Notes under the pieces: model-generated
Told to the model about the DNA's origin: nothing
Databases searched by the model: none
What the model saw: only the letters and a program-made list of their open reading frames with translations
Source of the DNA: Cyanobacteria bacterium FACHB-502
Lineage (GTDB): Bacteria; Cyanobacteriota; Cyanobacteriia; Elainellales; Elainellaceae
Assembly (NCBI GenBank): GCA_014695325.1
Contig: JACJNZ010000035.1
Location: forward strand, 62,001-126,000
DNA length: 64,000 nt
Direction: 5' to 3'
Position numbers and translations under genes: made by a program
In this document: positions 1 through 7,847 of the stretch, in pieces
Layout: each line of letters begins with the position of its first letter
Numbering within the stretch: position 1 is the first letter of the stretch

Positions 1-1726
1 GCGATCGGGCATCACAATTCAGGGCGATTCCAGCACGGCAGGACAGGGCATTGTGATTCGTGGCGGCGGCGAGTTTGTGAGTTCCAGCCAGGGTTCTCAG
101 AACGTAACGCTAATCGGCGCAATGAATGCGCTGCTTACTGGCATAACGATCACCAATCCCCAGGGTCACGGACTCTGGATCGAGTCGAGCAATCCAACGA
201 TCGCCCACAATACGTTTTCAGGCAGTCAGGCGTCAGGCATAACGGTTACGGGCAATGCACTGGCGGCAATTCAGCAAAATCGCTTTCGCCAGAACCGGGC
301 AACCGGACTCTTGATCGCCGGAACTGCCCAGCCGGAAGTGCGGCAAAATTTCTTTGAACAAGCCGAGGTCGGAATCACGATCGCTCAATCTGCCGCCCCG
401 TTAATCATTCAGAATCAAATCCGCCGCAATCGAACTGGCGTATTGGTGCAAGACAGCGCACATCCGGTTTTACGACGAAATGCGATCGAACACAGCAGCG
501 AAGTCGGGGTAGCTGCCGTGAATAACGCCCAGCCTGACTTAGGCACCGCCGAGGATGCAGGACAAAATCAGTTTCGGCAAAACCGCAGACAGGATGTGAA
601 CGCTGCCAGCACAAGTCAAACCGTGCCGATCGCAGGCAACCAGCTTTCCGCCCAGCAGGTTTCGGGCAGGGTTGATTTTGATGGGATTGTTACTCAAATT
701 GCCGCTGTGCAGGCGGATCAGGGTTTTGTTCGACCCGCAGAAACAGGGCAGACCCCGGAACCGCAATCGATCGAAATGATTCATCCTGCCGATCCCTCTG
801 CTTTAAGGGCTGCTCCAATTCCCCCTACTCCAGTTTCTGTTTCAATTCCTTCTGCTTCAACAGTTTCAACCGATTTTACCGATCGCCGTTCGACGTTGGT
901 GGCTACCGCGCTCATTGGTCAACTGCCGCCGAGGGAGATTAACGCTGATCGATCGATCGCTGCCCCACGTTTTGCGGTGTCAGGCTCTTTACGGACAGAT
1001 CGCGTCTCGCCCATGCAAAACACTGCCCAACCTGAGGCGATTGCTGAAGCGGATCCAGCAGTCTCGATTCCAATTCCAGTGCCGCCGCCCGAAAATTCTG
1101 GGGTGCGGATGAATCCTGCCGATTCGCTGAATCTACCGCCAGAGGCGTTGATGCCCTCGCTAATGCCCTCGCTGCCGTCGTCTTTTGAACCCGTTTTAAT
1201 GGCTGCGGTTTCTGTGTCTGTTCCTTTCCGTGCGCCTCAGCCGTTTGCTGCTGGCATTGCTACTCCTTTTGAAAACAGTTCCCCTGCCATTCCGGTAATA
1301 CAGTCGTCTCTGTCCCTGCCTGCGCCGCCGCCTTTGCCTCAACTGGCTGTCGTCCCGAGTGCCTCGCCTGAAATCGACGATCGACTGACGCTTCAGTCCA
1401 ACGTTTTGCCTGTTCCCGATGGAGATGCACCGATTGGGAATACGGGAGATATGCCGCGCATTAACGTTTCTGCTGGACAATCCTGGAATGCAGGCAGTGC
1501 TGTGTCCAGTCCGGAGCGATCGATGTTGCGCTATCGCGTGGTAGTGGAGGCAGGCAGTGAGCGAGTTCAGGCATTGGTGCGATCGCTCATTCCCAGTGCA
1601 TTTCTGATTTCGGGTCGAGGGAGACCACTGATGCAGGTGGGAGCGTTTAGCGATCGAGATAACGCCGAGGACGCGGTTCGGCTGCTCAATCAGAGCGGGC
1701 TGAGAGCCGTGATCCAGCGACTTTAG
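1..1726 (+). CDS. Beta-helix repeat protein with C-terminal SPOR-like domain (5' end missing)
   Basis: The reading frame is open from base 2, so the gene begins upstream of the window; the GTG at 53 is only an internal Val in a continuous helix repeat. The first ~190 residues are right-handed parallel beta-helix repeats (NPTIAHNTF, QPEVRQNFF, APLIIQNQI, HPVLRRNAI), the DUF1565/NosD-like type. A long Pro/Ser-rich low-complexity linker follows. The last ~70 residues resemble a SPOR domain (MQVGAFSDRDNAEDAVRLL), a fold that in known proteins binds denuded peptidoglycan. I infer an envelope or periplasmic protein; the neighbouring L,D-transpeptidase fits. The N-terminus and any signal peptide cannot be seen. 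Exact ligand unknown. Confidence 0.8.
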   Translation, partial: RSGITIQGDSSTAGQGIVIRGGGEFVSSSQGSQNVTLIGAMNALLTGITITNPQGHGLWIESSNPTIAHNTFSGSQASGITVTGNALAAIQQNRFRQNRATGLLIAGTAQPEVRQNFFEQAEVGITIAQSAAPLIIQNQIRRNRTGVLVQDSAHPVLRRNAIEHSSEVGVAAVNNAQPDLGTAEDAGQNQFRQNRRQDVNAASTSQTVPIAGNQLSAQQVSGRVDFDGIVTQIAAVQADQGFVRPAETGQTPEPQSIEMIHPADPSALRAAPIPPTPVSVSIPSASTVSTDFTDRRSTLVATALIGQLPPREINADRSIAAPRFAVSGSLRTDRVSPMQNTAQPEAIAEADPAVSIPIPVPPPENSGVRMNPADSLNLPPEALMPSLMPSLPSSFEPVLMAAVSVSVPFRAPQPFAAGIATPFENSSPAIPVIQSSLSLPAPPPLPQLAVVPSASPEIDDRLTLQSNVLPVPDGDAPIGNTGDMPRINVSAGQSWNAGSAVSSPERSMLRYRVVVEAGSERVQALVRSLIPSAFLISGRGRPLMQVGAFSDRDNAEDAVRLLNQSGLRAVIQRL

Positions 1727-1752
1727 TAGAGCCTGTCTTTAGAGCCTGTCTT
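1727..1752. repeat. 13-bp tandem duplication directly after a stop codon
   Basis: Two perfect copies of TAGAGCCTGTCTT (1727-1739 and 1740-1752) begin at the base after the TAG stop of the beta-helix gene. One of several short tandem duplications at gene ends in this window. Confidence 0.9.
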
Positions 1753-1808
1753 GCCCCAAATCCATGCCGCTAGAATAAAAAGAGAAACCTAAAAGTTCGG
1801 CATGAGGA

Positions 1809-2432
1809 ATGAACGGTCGGTTTGAGTCTCTGAAACAAAGTTTCATGATTCTTAGTTTTGTGACGGCTGCCCTGCTCGTCATTACCGACTGGCAATTGTC
1901 TCAAGCTGACCCTGAATCCCCTATTTTGCCGCCCATCTCAACGCTGCCGCCTCAGGAAGAAGCTCCCTTTAGACCCGTTAATCCCACTCGTGCCGGACTC
2001 GCCACAACGCTGCAATCTGCCCTCAATCCTGACCCGATCGCTGCCCAAACCAGGCTAGTGGTGCGTCTGGGCGATCGTCAGGTCGTGGTTTATCAACATG
2101 ATCAGGAAATTGCGAACTATCCGATCGCAGTCGGGCGCGAAGGCTGGGAAACCCCAGTTGGCAGTTTTCGGATTATCTCGATGCAAAAAGACCCGGTCTG
2201 GCGACATCCGTTCACGGGCGAACTCTTCTTCTCAGGCGCCGACAATCCCCTTGGCTCTCGCTGGGTCGGCTTCTGGACAGACGGTGTGCATCAGATCGGC
2301 TTCCACGGTACCAATCGAGAAGAGCTGATCGGGCAGGCAGTTTCCCATGGCTGTCTCCGAATGCGCGATGCCGATGCTCAGGCACTTTATGCACAGGTTG
2401 CAATTGGAACACTGGTTGAAGTTCAACCCTAG
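1809..2432 (+). CDS. L,D-transpeptidase (YkuD family)
   Basis: 207 residues. An N-terminal hydrophobic segment (residues ~12-26) is a signal peptide or anchor, followed by a Pro-rich linker and a YkuD catalytic domain from ~80 to the end. The catalytic signature is clear: HGTN with His166 and SHGCLRM with Cys182. Family members form 3-3 peptide cross-links in peptidoglycan or attach proteins to it, in the periplasm. The stop codon TAG shares the palindrome CTAG (2429-2432) with the stop of the convergent membrane protein gene, so the two genes overlap by 4 bp. Substrate specificity cannot be told. Confidence 0.9.
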   Translation: MNGRFESLKQSFMILSFVTAALLVITDWQLSQADPESPILPPISTLPPQEEAPFRPVNPTRAGLATTLQSALNPDPIAAQTRLVVRLGDRQVVVYQHDQEIANYPIAVGREGWETPVGSFRIISMQKDPVWRHPFTGELFFSGADNPLGSRWVGFWTDGVHQIGFHGTNREELIGQAVSHGCLRMRDADAQALYAQVAIGTLVEVQP

Positions 2433-4057
2433 TTCGATCGCCTTTTCTCCACCGTCCACAGGCGTTCTTCAAGATCGTCTGGATCAGTGCGGTCTTCGTA
2501 GACTAGCTTGAGGCGATAGTCCGATCGCAGAATTTTTCGATTATTGGGTTCAGGATTGAGCAGATAAATTGGATCAAACCCTTCAGCAATGTTCAGATTG
2601 CGGAAATCCTCAATAAGCTGCAATCGAATGTCTGGGCGGAGCCATGCACTAAATGCCAGCGTATCGGAAACCGACCCGTCGCTAATGACCAGAGGATTTG
2701 GCTGTTGATTAATCATTTCTGAAACGATCGGGTAATAGGCACTGCGCGGATTGCTCTTATTCCACCAAACCACTGCCTGAGAACTGACACTGCAAGCGAT
2801 AATTCCTGCAATCACAAACCCTGCTAAGAGCAGTTGACCCACTTTTTGCTGCCATTTTCGACGCTCAGTGGTCAGCGTGGTGAATAAAAACGCGAATGTA
2901 ATCTGAATGCCTAAGATAAACGGAAATAAATAGCGAATCCGCAGCGATCGGCGGCCCCCGTTGATCAAATCAGGAATTGCCAAACAAAGAAATGTGACGC
3001 TTACCAATAGCCCGATCAATAGCCAGGTGCGAGGCGGCGTATGACGAATCAAAAAATACAGCGCAAACGCAGCTAAAAGAACAATCAGGAGATTTGCAGA
3101 AGCCAGATCGCGATCGAGAAATGCCTGATTCAGGTGAAACACCCAGCGATCGATTATGGCAGATAGCGGCTGATTTCCAATCAATGCAGAAGTCGATTCG
3201 CTTACTTGTTCTTGGCGAATAAACAGCAGCGCAATCCAGGGAATAAAACTAATGACTGCACCTGAAGCCGTGAGTAGAAATGCAGTGAGATTGCCAGTGA
3301 TCCGCCGTTTACCAATTCCTTCCACAATCAGGACATACAAACCCTGCGCCAGCAGCACAAAAGTAAACAAAAGCTGGGTATAAAGTCCGGCGACGACCGT
3401 TACTCCATACGCAATCCAGTGGATTGGTCTTCCCAAACGCAAAGCCCGCAGCAGCAGCGCACTCGACAGCAGCACCCACACCGTGAGCAAACTGTAGGGA
3501 CGCGCCTCCTGAGCAAACAAAACGTGAATCGGCGTAATTGCATACAGCCCGATCGCAGTCCAGGCAACTGCCGGATTTGCAAACAGTTCGCGACAAAGCC
3601 AGTACAAACAGGGAATCGCCAGAACGCTGAATACTGCTGTCAGGAAGCGCATGGTTCCGACCGAATGCCCGACAAACCCAACCCAGAGCCGCGCCAGCAA
3701 AAAGTACAAGGGCGTGTGTTCTGCCGTTCCAGTGAGGGCGTTTAGCGTGTCTCCCCATCCTTTCTCAGGACGCAAACGCTGATACTGCCGAAACTCCTCG
3801 ACGCTGAGCACTTCTCCGGTAAAAGCTTGCTGCAAAACTTCGACTCGTGTGTTGCCCAGTGTCCGCAGCGAGGTACTAGTTTCATCGATCCAGTAAACTT
3901 TGCGATCGAGATGATAAAACCGAAAGAAAATGCCAATGACCAGCAGCGCAACCACGCCATAGCGCAACCAGGCAGGCAACGATCGCCACTCTTTCCCAAT
4001 TGTCCTGATCCCGATTGCCCCATCGGGGGAGCTGCTTCGCATCGGTTCTGCCACCAC
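2429..4057 (-). CDS. Multi-pass GT-C/ArnT-like glycosyltransferase (GT39-type)
   Basis: About 542 residues from GTG at 4057, which sits 9 nt after GGAGAAAGG; a TTG at 4099 without ribosome site and an ATG at 4042 are alternatives. After a first membrane helix comes a luminal-type loop with WIDETSTS, matching the acidic DE motif found in the first loop of GT39/PMT_2 enzymes, and about ten further hydrophobic helices. A long C-terminal soluble tail follows. Family members transfer sugars from polyprenyl-phosphate donors on the outer face of the membrane. The acceptor is not known. Convergent with the L,D-transpeptidase, sharing CTAG for both stops. Confidence 0.75.
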   Translation of the reverse strand: MVAEPMRSSSPDGAIGIRTIGKEWRSLPAWLRYGVVALLVIGIFFRFYHLDRKVYWIDETSTSLRTLGNTRVEVLQQAFTGEVLSVEEFRQYQRLRPEKGWGDTLNALTGTAEHTPLYFLLARLWVGFVGHSVGTMRFLTAVFSVLAIPCLYWLCRELFANPAVAWTAIGLYAITPIHVLFAQEARPYSLLTVWVLLSSALLLRALRLGRPIHWIAYGVTVVAGLYTQLLFTFVLLAQGLYVLIVEGIGKRRITGNLTAFLLTASGAVISFIPWIALLFIRQEQVSESTSALIGNQPLSAIIDRWVFHLNQAFLDRDLASANLLIVLLAAFALYFLIRHTPPRTWLLIGLLVSVTFLCLAIPDLINGGRRSLRIRYLFPFILGIQITFAFLFTTLTTERRKWQQKVGQLLLAGFVIAGIIACSVSSQAVVWWNKSNPRSAYYPIVSEMINQQPNPLVISDGSVSDTLAFSAWLRPDIRLQLIEDFRNLNIAEGFDPIYLLNPEPNNRKILRSDYRLKLVYEDRTDPDDLEERLWTVEKRRSN

Positions 4058-4204
4058 TGACCCTTTCTCCCGGAGTCGCAAACTGCTAAAATCCCCCAAA
4101 GTTTACCGGATTGCCAGGGGCGATCGCAAAAGGGGGAAGCAAACGGAGCCGATCGCCCGTCTAAGAAAAGAGAATGTTTGAAAAGTTATGGCTATGCCCC
4201 GAAC

Positions 4205-4300
4205 TGCTCCCCTGGGTCAATTCTGGCGGGAACCGAGCCTGCTCTCAATACTCAAAGTTCCCCAAAAGTCCCCCAGCATGAGGGGAGTTAGGCGGCAATG
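4205..4300 (+). repeat. Dispersed intergenic repeat, copy A
   Basis: The stretch contains CTCAAAGTTCCCC, AAGTCCCCC and GGGGAGTTAGGCGGCAATG in order, and upstream GGGAACCGAGCC. The same order of blocks appears at 34937-35062 and, inverted, at 58800-58918. It lies between the two GT-C-like genes. No coding potential seen. Confidence 0.6.
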
Positions 4301-4357
4301 TCAAACCCCTCACACTGCATCAAACATCCTCTCAATCGATCGTCATCTCCTGAATCC

Positions 4358-6070
4358 ATGCTTGCTAAACGTCTCCACACCTGGCTAATTCCTGCTCACC
4401 CTTCGGTTTCGCAGACGCGCTTCTGGCTGAGTTTGAGCCTGACCTTTGCTGCCCTGTTTGGCATTCTGGGACTGCAAAAAGCATTTGCGAATTTTTACAT
4501 TGTGCAGGACGACGCCCGGCAGCATATTTTCTGGATGCAGCGATTTCTTGACCCCCAGTTGTTTCCCGATGACTGGATTGCAGATTATTTTCAGTCGGTT
4601 GCGCCCTGGGGCTACAGCGGCTTCTATCGGGTGTTTGCGGCGATCGGCATTGATCCGCTATTGCTGAGTAAGCTGCTCCCGCCCCTGCTGGGGTTGATTG
4701 CTACTTACTACGGCTTTCGGCTTGCGCTTCAGTTGCTTCCCGTTCCCTTGACCGGATTTCTTGCCTGTCTGCTGCTCAATTACCTGTTTTGGAGTCAGGA
4801 TGACTTGGCTTCGGCAACGCCCAGAGCCTTTATGCTGCCGATATTTCTGGCGTTTTTGCACTTTTTGCTGAAGCGATCGCTCCTTGCCTGTCTCATCCTG
4901 ATCGCGCTGGAAGGCTTATTTTATCCGCAGTTTGTGTTTGTGTTTGCCGGACTGCTGCTGTGGCTACCCTTGCGCTGGCAATCAGGGCGACTGAGGCTCT
5001 CTGAAAATCGCTGGGATTACTGGTTTTGCGGGGCGGGTTTGCTGGTGGCGTTTCTGGTGCTGCTGCCCTATGCGCTGGTGACGACGCAATTTGATCCGGT
5101 AGTGAGCGTAGCAGAGGCAAAACAACTGCCCGACTTTTACGTCGGCGGACGCAATCCTTTCTTTTATCCCGATCCGCTTTATTTCTGGCTGGTTAGCTTT
5201 CGAGGCGGGCTGTTTCCTACGTTTAAACCGTTTCTGCTGGCAATCGGTTTTTTGCTGCCGCTGCTGTACCTTAAACCGCTGCGAAACCGATTACCGCTGC
5301 TGCGTCAGACCAAACCTCTGATGTTGCTGCAAATCACGATCGTTGCCCTCGGACTCTTCATGATGGCGCATCTGTTGCTGTTCCGGCTCCATCTGCCCAG
5401 TCGCTATAGTGCCTATACGCTGCGAATTGTCTTGGTGTATGCGGCGGCGATCGTCCTGACGGTGGCATTCGATGGGCTGCTGCACGGGCTACAACGATCG
5501 CGGCAGATTGGCATAAAGGCAATTGCTTGGGCACTGATTGGGGTAACGACGGTGACTCTGTTGCTGTATCCCAGCTACGCCTACCCTTTTATGAAGGTGA
5601 ACTACAAAACAGGACCAAACCCCCAGCTTTACCAGTTTTTTGCTCAGCAGCCCAAAGACACAATAATTGCTTCCCTGGTACAAGATATCGACTTTGTTCC
5701 GACCTTTGCCAAGCGACCGATTCTGGTAGGGCGCGAATATGCGATTCCGTATCACGACGGCTATATCACTCCCTTTCGCCAAAGAGCGAATGATCTGATT
5801 CGGGCACAATACAGCCTCGATCGCGCTGCTTTAACCGACGTCATTCGCACCTATGGCATTGATTTTTGGGTAGTGAGCCGCGATTCTTTTCGTCCAGAAT
5901 TTCTAAAAAATACTTGGATTCGCCAATACCCGGAGGCGATCGAGCAGGCGGTAGCCAATTTGCAACAGGGAACTCCTGCCCTGGCAAGGCAACGGCAACG
6001 CTGCACCGTGCAACGTGACGGAAATTTGATCGTGCTGGACGCAACCTGTTTGCTGCGCGATTCTCGCTAA
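4358..6070 (+). CDS. Large multi-pass membrane protein, GT-C-like, unassigned
   Basis: 570 residues from ATG 4358; an in-frame ATG at 4298 would add 20 polar residues that overlap repeat DNA, so the later start is preferred. About ten or more hydrophobic helices are visible. The first extracytoplasmic loop carries YIVQDDARQH, an Asp-Asp pair placed like the acidic metal-binding motif of GT-C glycosyltransferases. A hydrophilic C-terminal domain (~residues 430-570) follows the last helix. The neighbour on the left is a GT39-type protein transcribed the other way. I infer a lipid-linked sugar transferase or related envelope glycan enzyme, but no close family is recognised. Confidence 0.6.
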   Translation: MLAKRLHTWLIPAHPSVSQTRFWLSLSLTFAALFGILGLQKAFANFYIVQDDARQHIFWMQRFLDPQLFPDDWIADYFQSVAPWGYSGFYRVFAAIGIDPLLLSKLLPPLLGLIATYYGFRLALQLLPVPLTGFLACLLLNYLFWSQDDLASATPRAFMLPIFLAFLHFLLKRSLLACLILIALEGLFYPQFVFVFAGLLLWLPLRWQSGRLRLSENRWDYWFCGAGLLVAFLVLLPYALVTTQFDPVVSVAEAKQLPDFYVGGRNPFFYPDPLYFWLVSFRGGLFPTFKPFLLAIGFLLPLLYLKPLRNRLPLLRQTKPLMLLQITIVALGLFMMAHLLLFRLHLPSRYSAYTLRIVLVYAAAIVLTVAFDGLLHGLQRSRQIGIKAIAWALIGVTTVTLLLYPSYAYPFMKVNYKTGPNPQLYQFFAQQPKDTIIASLVQDIDFVPTFAKRPILVGREYAIPYHDGYITPFRQRANDLIRAQYSLDRAALTDVIRTYGIDFWVVSRDSFRPEFLKNTWIRQYPEAIEQAVANLQQGTPALARQRQRCTVQRDGNLIVLDATCLLRDSR

Positions 6071-6166
6071 TCCTGCCAGTGCAAGTTCGTCCTAATGTCT
6101 TATGTTTTAAGATAGTGAGTATTGCTTCTGAGAATCTTGTAAAACTTCGTTAAATTTCAGCCCCTC

Positions 6167-6748
6167 ATGGATATTACAGAGTTTTTTCAGCAAAGTTCAG
6201 GAAAATGGTTTTCCCAGCGCACAAGCCATCACCTGGCGTTTAAACAGTCGGAAAGTGGCAAGTCAAATCTGACGATCGAGATACTGCCCAAAGACGACCC
6301 GGCTGTCGTCAAACTCTGTCAGCAGTACGAAGTCGATCCGGCTCTGGCACTTTGCGGAGCACGGGTGAGCTGGGACGGCACAATGGAATGGGACGAAGAA
6401 AAGCACGCTGGCTCGACGGTGCTAGTGCCGATCGCCGATGCTGAAAAATCAAACGAGGGCAAGCTTCTGCGCGAACAGGGCTACGCTGAAAAAGCTCCAG
6501 TGGCAGGACGCTACATCATGGGCAGCGACGACGCGCTGACGCTCATCACCGAATACGAAACGATGTATTCTGAAGAGCGGCTCTGGTTTGCCAGCCCCAA
6601 TCTGCGCCTGAGAACCAGCATCCTGAAGCGATTTGGCGGTTTCAGCATGGCATCTTTCTGCTCAGAAATCCGTATGGGTGGCGCACAGCCCCAATCGACG
6701 ATCGCTTCAACCACTGCCGCTACCAGCCCAGCCCCGACCGAAGCCTGA
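6167..6748 (+). CDS. cpcS: Phycobiliprotein lyase, CpcS/CpeS family
   Basis: 193 residues beginning [20 protein letters not shown], the recognisable start of the CpcS/CpeS lipocalin-fold lyases, which attach phycocyanobilin (or phycoerythrobilin) to Cys82-equivalent positions of phycobiliprotein subunits in the cytoplasm. Further family segments are [23 protein letters not shown] and [16 protein letters not shown]. Length matches the family (about 170-200), with an Ala/Thr/Pro-rich tail. It stands alone, between a membrane protein and a convergent hypothetical gene. Which bilin and subunit it serves cannot be decided from the sequence; the CpcS assignment over CpeS is by overall resemblance. 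Confidence 0.85.
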   Translation: MDITEFFQQSSGKWFSQRTSHHLAFKQSESGKSNLTIEILPKDDPAVVKLCQQYEVDPALALCGARVSWDGTMEWDEEKHAGSTVLVPIADAEKSNEGKLLREQGYAEKAPVAGRYIMGSDDALTLITEYETMYSEERLWFASPNLRLRTSILKRFGGFSMASFCSEIRMGGAQPQSTIASTTAATSPAPTEA

Positions 6749-7003
6749 TTCCAAGTCCCTGGCTGAGGAAGAAGTTTAATCCAGGGGCAGCTTTCCTACA
6801 TTGCCCCCTCGATTTCACTTTCTGGTTTTGTCCCCATAAACGGGAGGCTTTGAAACCATTCGGACAGAATTGAGTTTTCCAGGAGCGGCGATCGTTCACC
6901 CATCTCCTAATTCACTTCAAAATCCTGCCTTTCGCCTTCAGGCTAGCAGGCTTAAAGCGGCGGTTCCGGGGACAATGATGAATTTTCAAGCATTTTCCGA
7001 AAC

Positions 7004-7708
7004 CTAGTTTCTTCTGCCGATTTCTTCGACTGCGCCTGCGCCCCTTGCCTGCACAACGGCTTTGAGCCGCCAGTAGAAATCAGAAACTTCCAGCGTTGGT
7101 GTGAACTGGTCAATGGGTGGGGGTTCGCTCACGATCGCATGGCGAATTTCTTCTGAACTGATGATTCCAGAGGTGGAATTGTTTTGCGTTGTGTTCGGCA
7201 ATTGCAGCCAGCTTGTTTGATGCAGAGCAGTACCTTCTGCGGGGGAATTAGCTGTGGCATTTTTCCCACTGAGATTCTCCTGAACCGAGCCATCGATCGC
7301 CCCTGCCTGGGGAGTTTCGCTGCGATCGGCTCTGAATTCTTCAGCAGTCCCATCGATTGCAGTCCCCTTTATTGAGGGCTGAGCCGTTTTCACCCCCAGC
7401 AAAGCTGAACTGGACAGGTCTCCGGCACTCAGCATCGGACGAAGGCTAACTATGCGCTCAAATTCGCCGTTGAAGTGGTAGACCGCACGAGTCCGCCGTC
7501 GCCACAGGTTTAAAATTTGCTCGATCGAGATTGCTTTATAGCGTCCTTGATACAGGGCCTCGATCGTTGCCAGGCGAATCCAAAGCGCAGGATACTGCTG
7601 CATCCAGTAATCGACCAGTGCCTTGACCGAATATCCGTCTAGGTCAAATCCGTAGCGGCTAATCAGTTCCGTCACTTCTGCTGAGATTTCTTTTGCCAGT
7701 TGATTCAT
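7004..7708 (-). CDS. Conserved hypothetical protein (cyanobacterial type)
   Basis: 234 residues from ATG 7708. Residues 1-90 form a compact, probably helical domain (LVDYWMQQYPALWIRLATIE, then IEQILNLWRRRTRAVYHFN). A Ser/Thr/Asn-rich low-complexity linker fills ~100-185, and a short conserved-looking tail (FTPTLEVSDFYWRLKAVVQ) ends the protein. No signal peptide or membrane helix. It lies 139 bp downstream of the LptD-like gene on the same strand. Function not recognised. The 255-bp gap before it (6749-7003, convergent with cpcS) holds small GC-rich inverted repeats but no T-tract terminator. Confidence 0.65.
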   Translation of the reverse strand: MNQLAKEISAEVTELISRYGFDLDGYSVKALVDYWMQQYPALWIRLATIEALYQGRYKAISIEQILNLWRRRTRAVYHFNGEFERIVSLRPMLSAGDLSSSALLGVKTAQPSIKGTAIDGTAEEFRADRSETPQAGAIDGSVQENLSGKNATANSPAEGTALHQTSWLQLPNTTQNNSTSGIISSEEIRHAIVSEPPPIDQFTPTLEVSDFYWRLKAVVQARGAGAVEEIGRRN

Positions 7709-7847
7709 GGCTGTGGCAGGGGGAGACAGGGTCAGGAGCAGTTTCTTTCGGGGAAACTACTTTGCATTGCTTGAACGAACATTCTTGCAATTGCATTTCT
7801 AGTCTCTCAAGTCTTGCAGGGAAACGCCAACTATCAACCGGAAGGAT

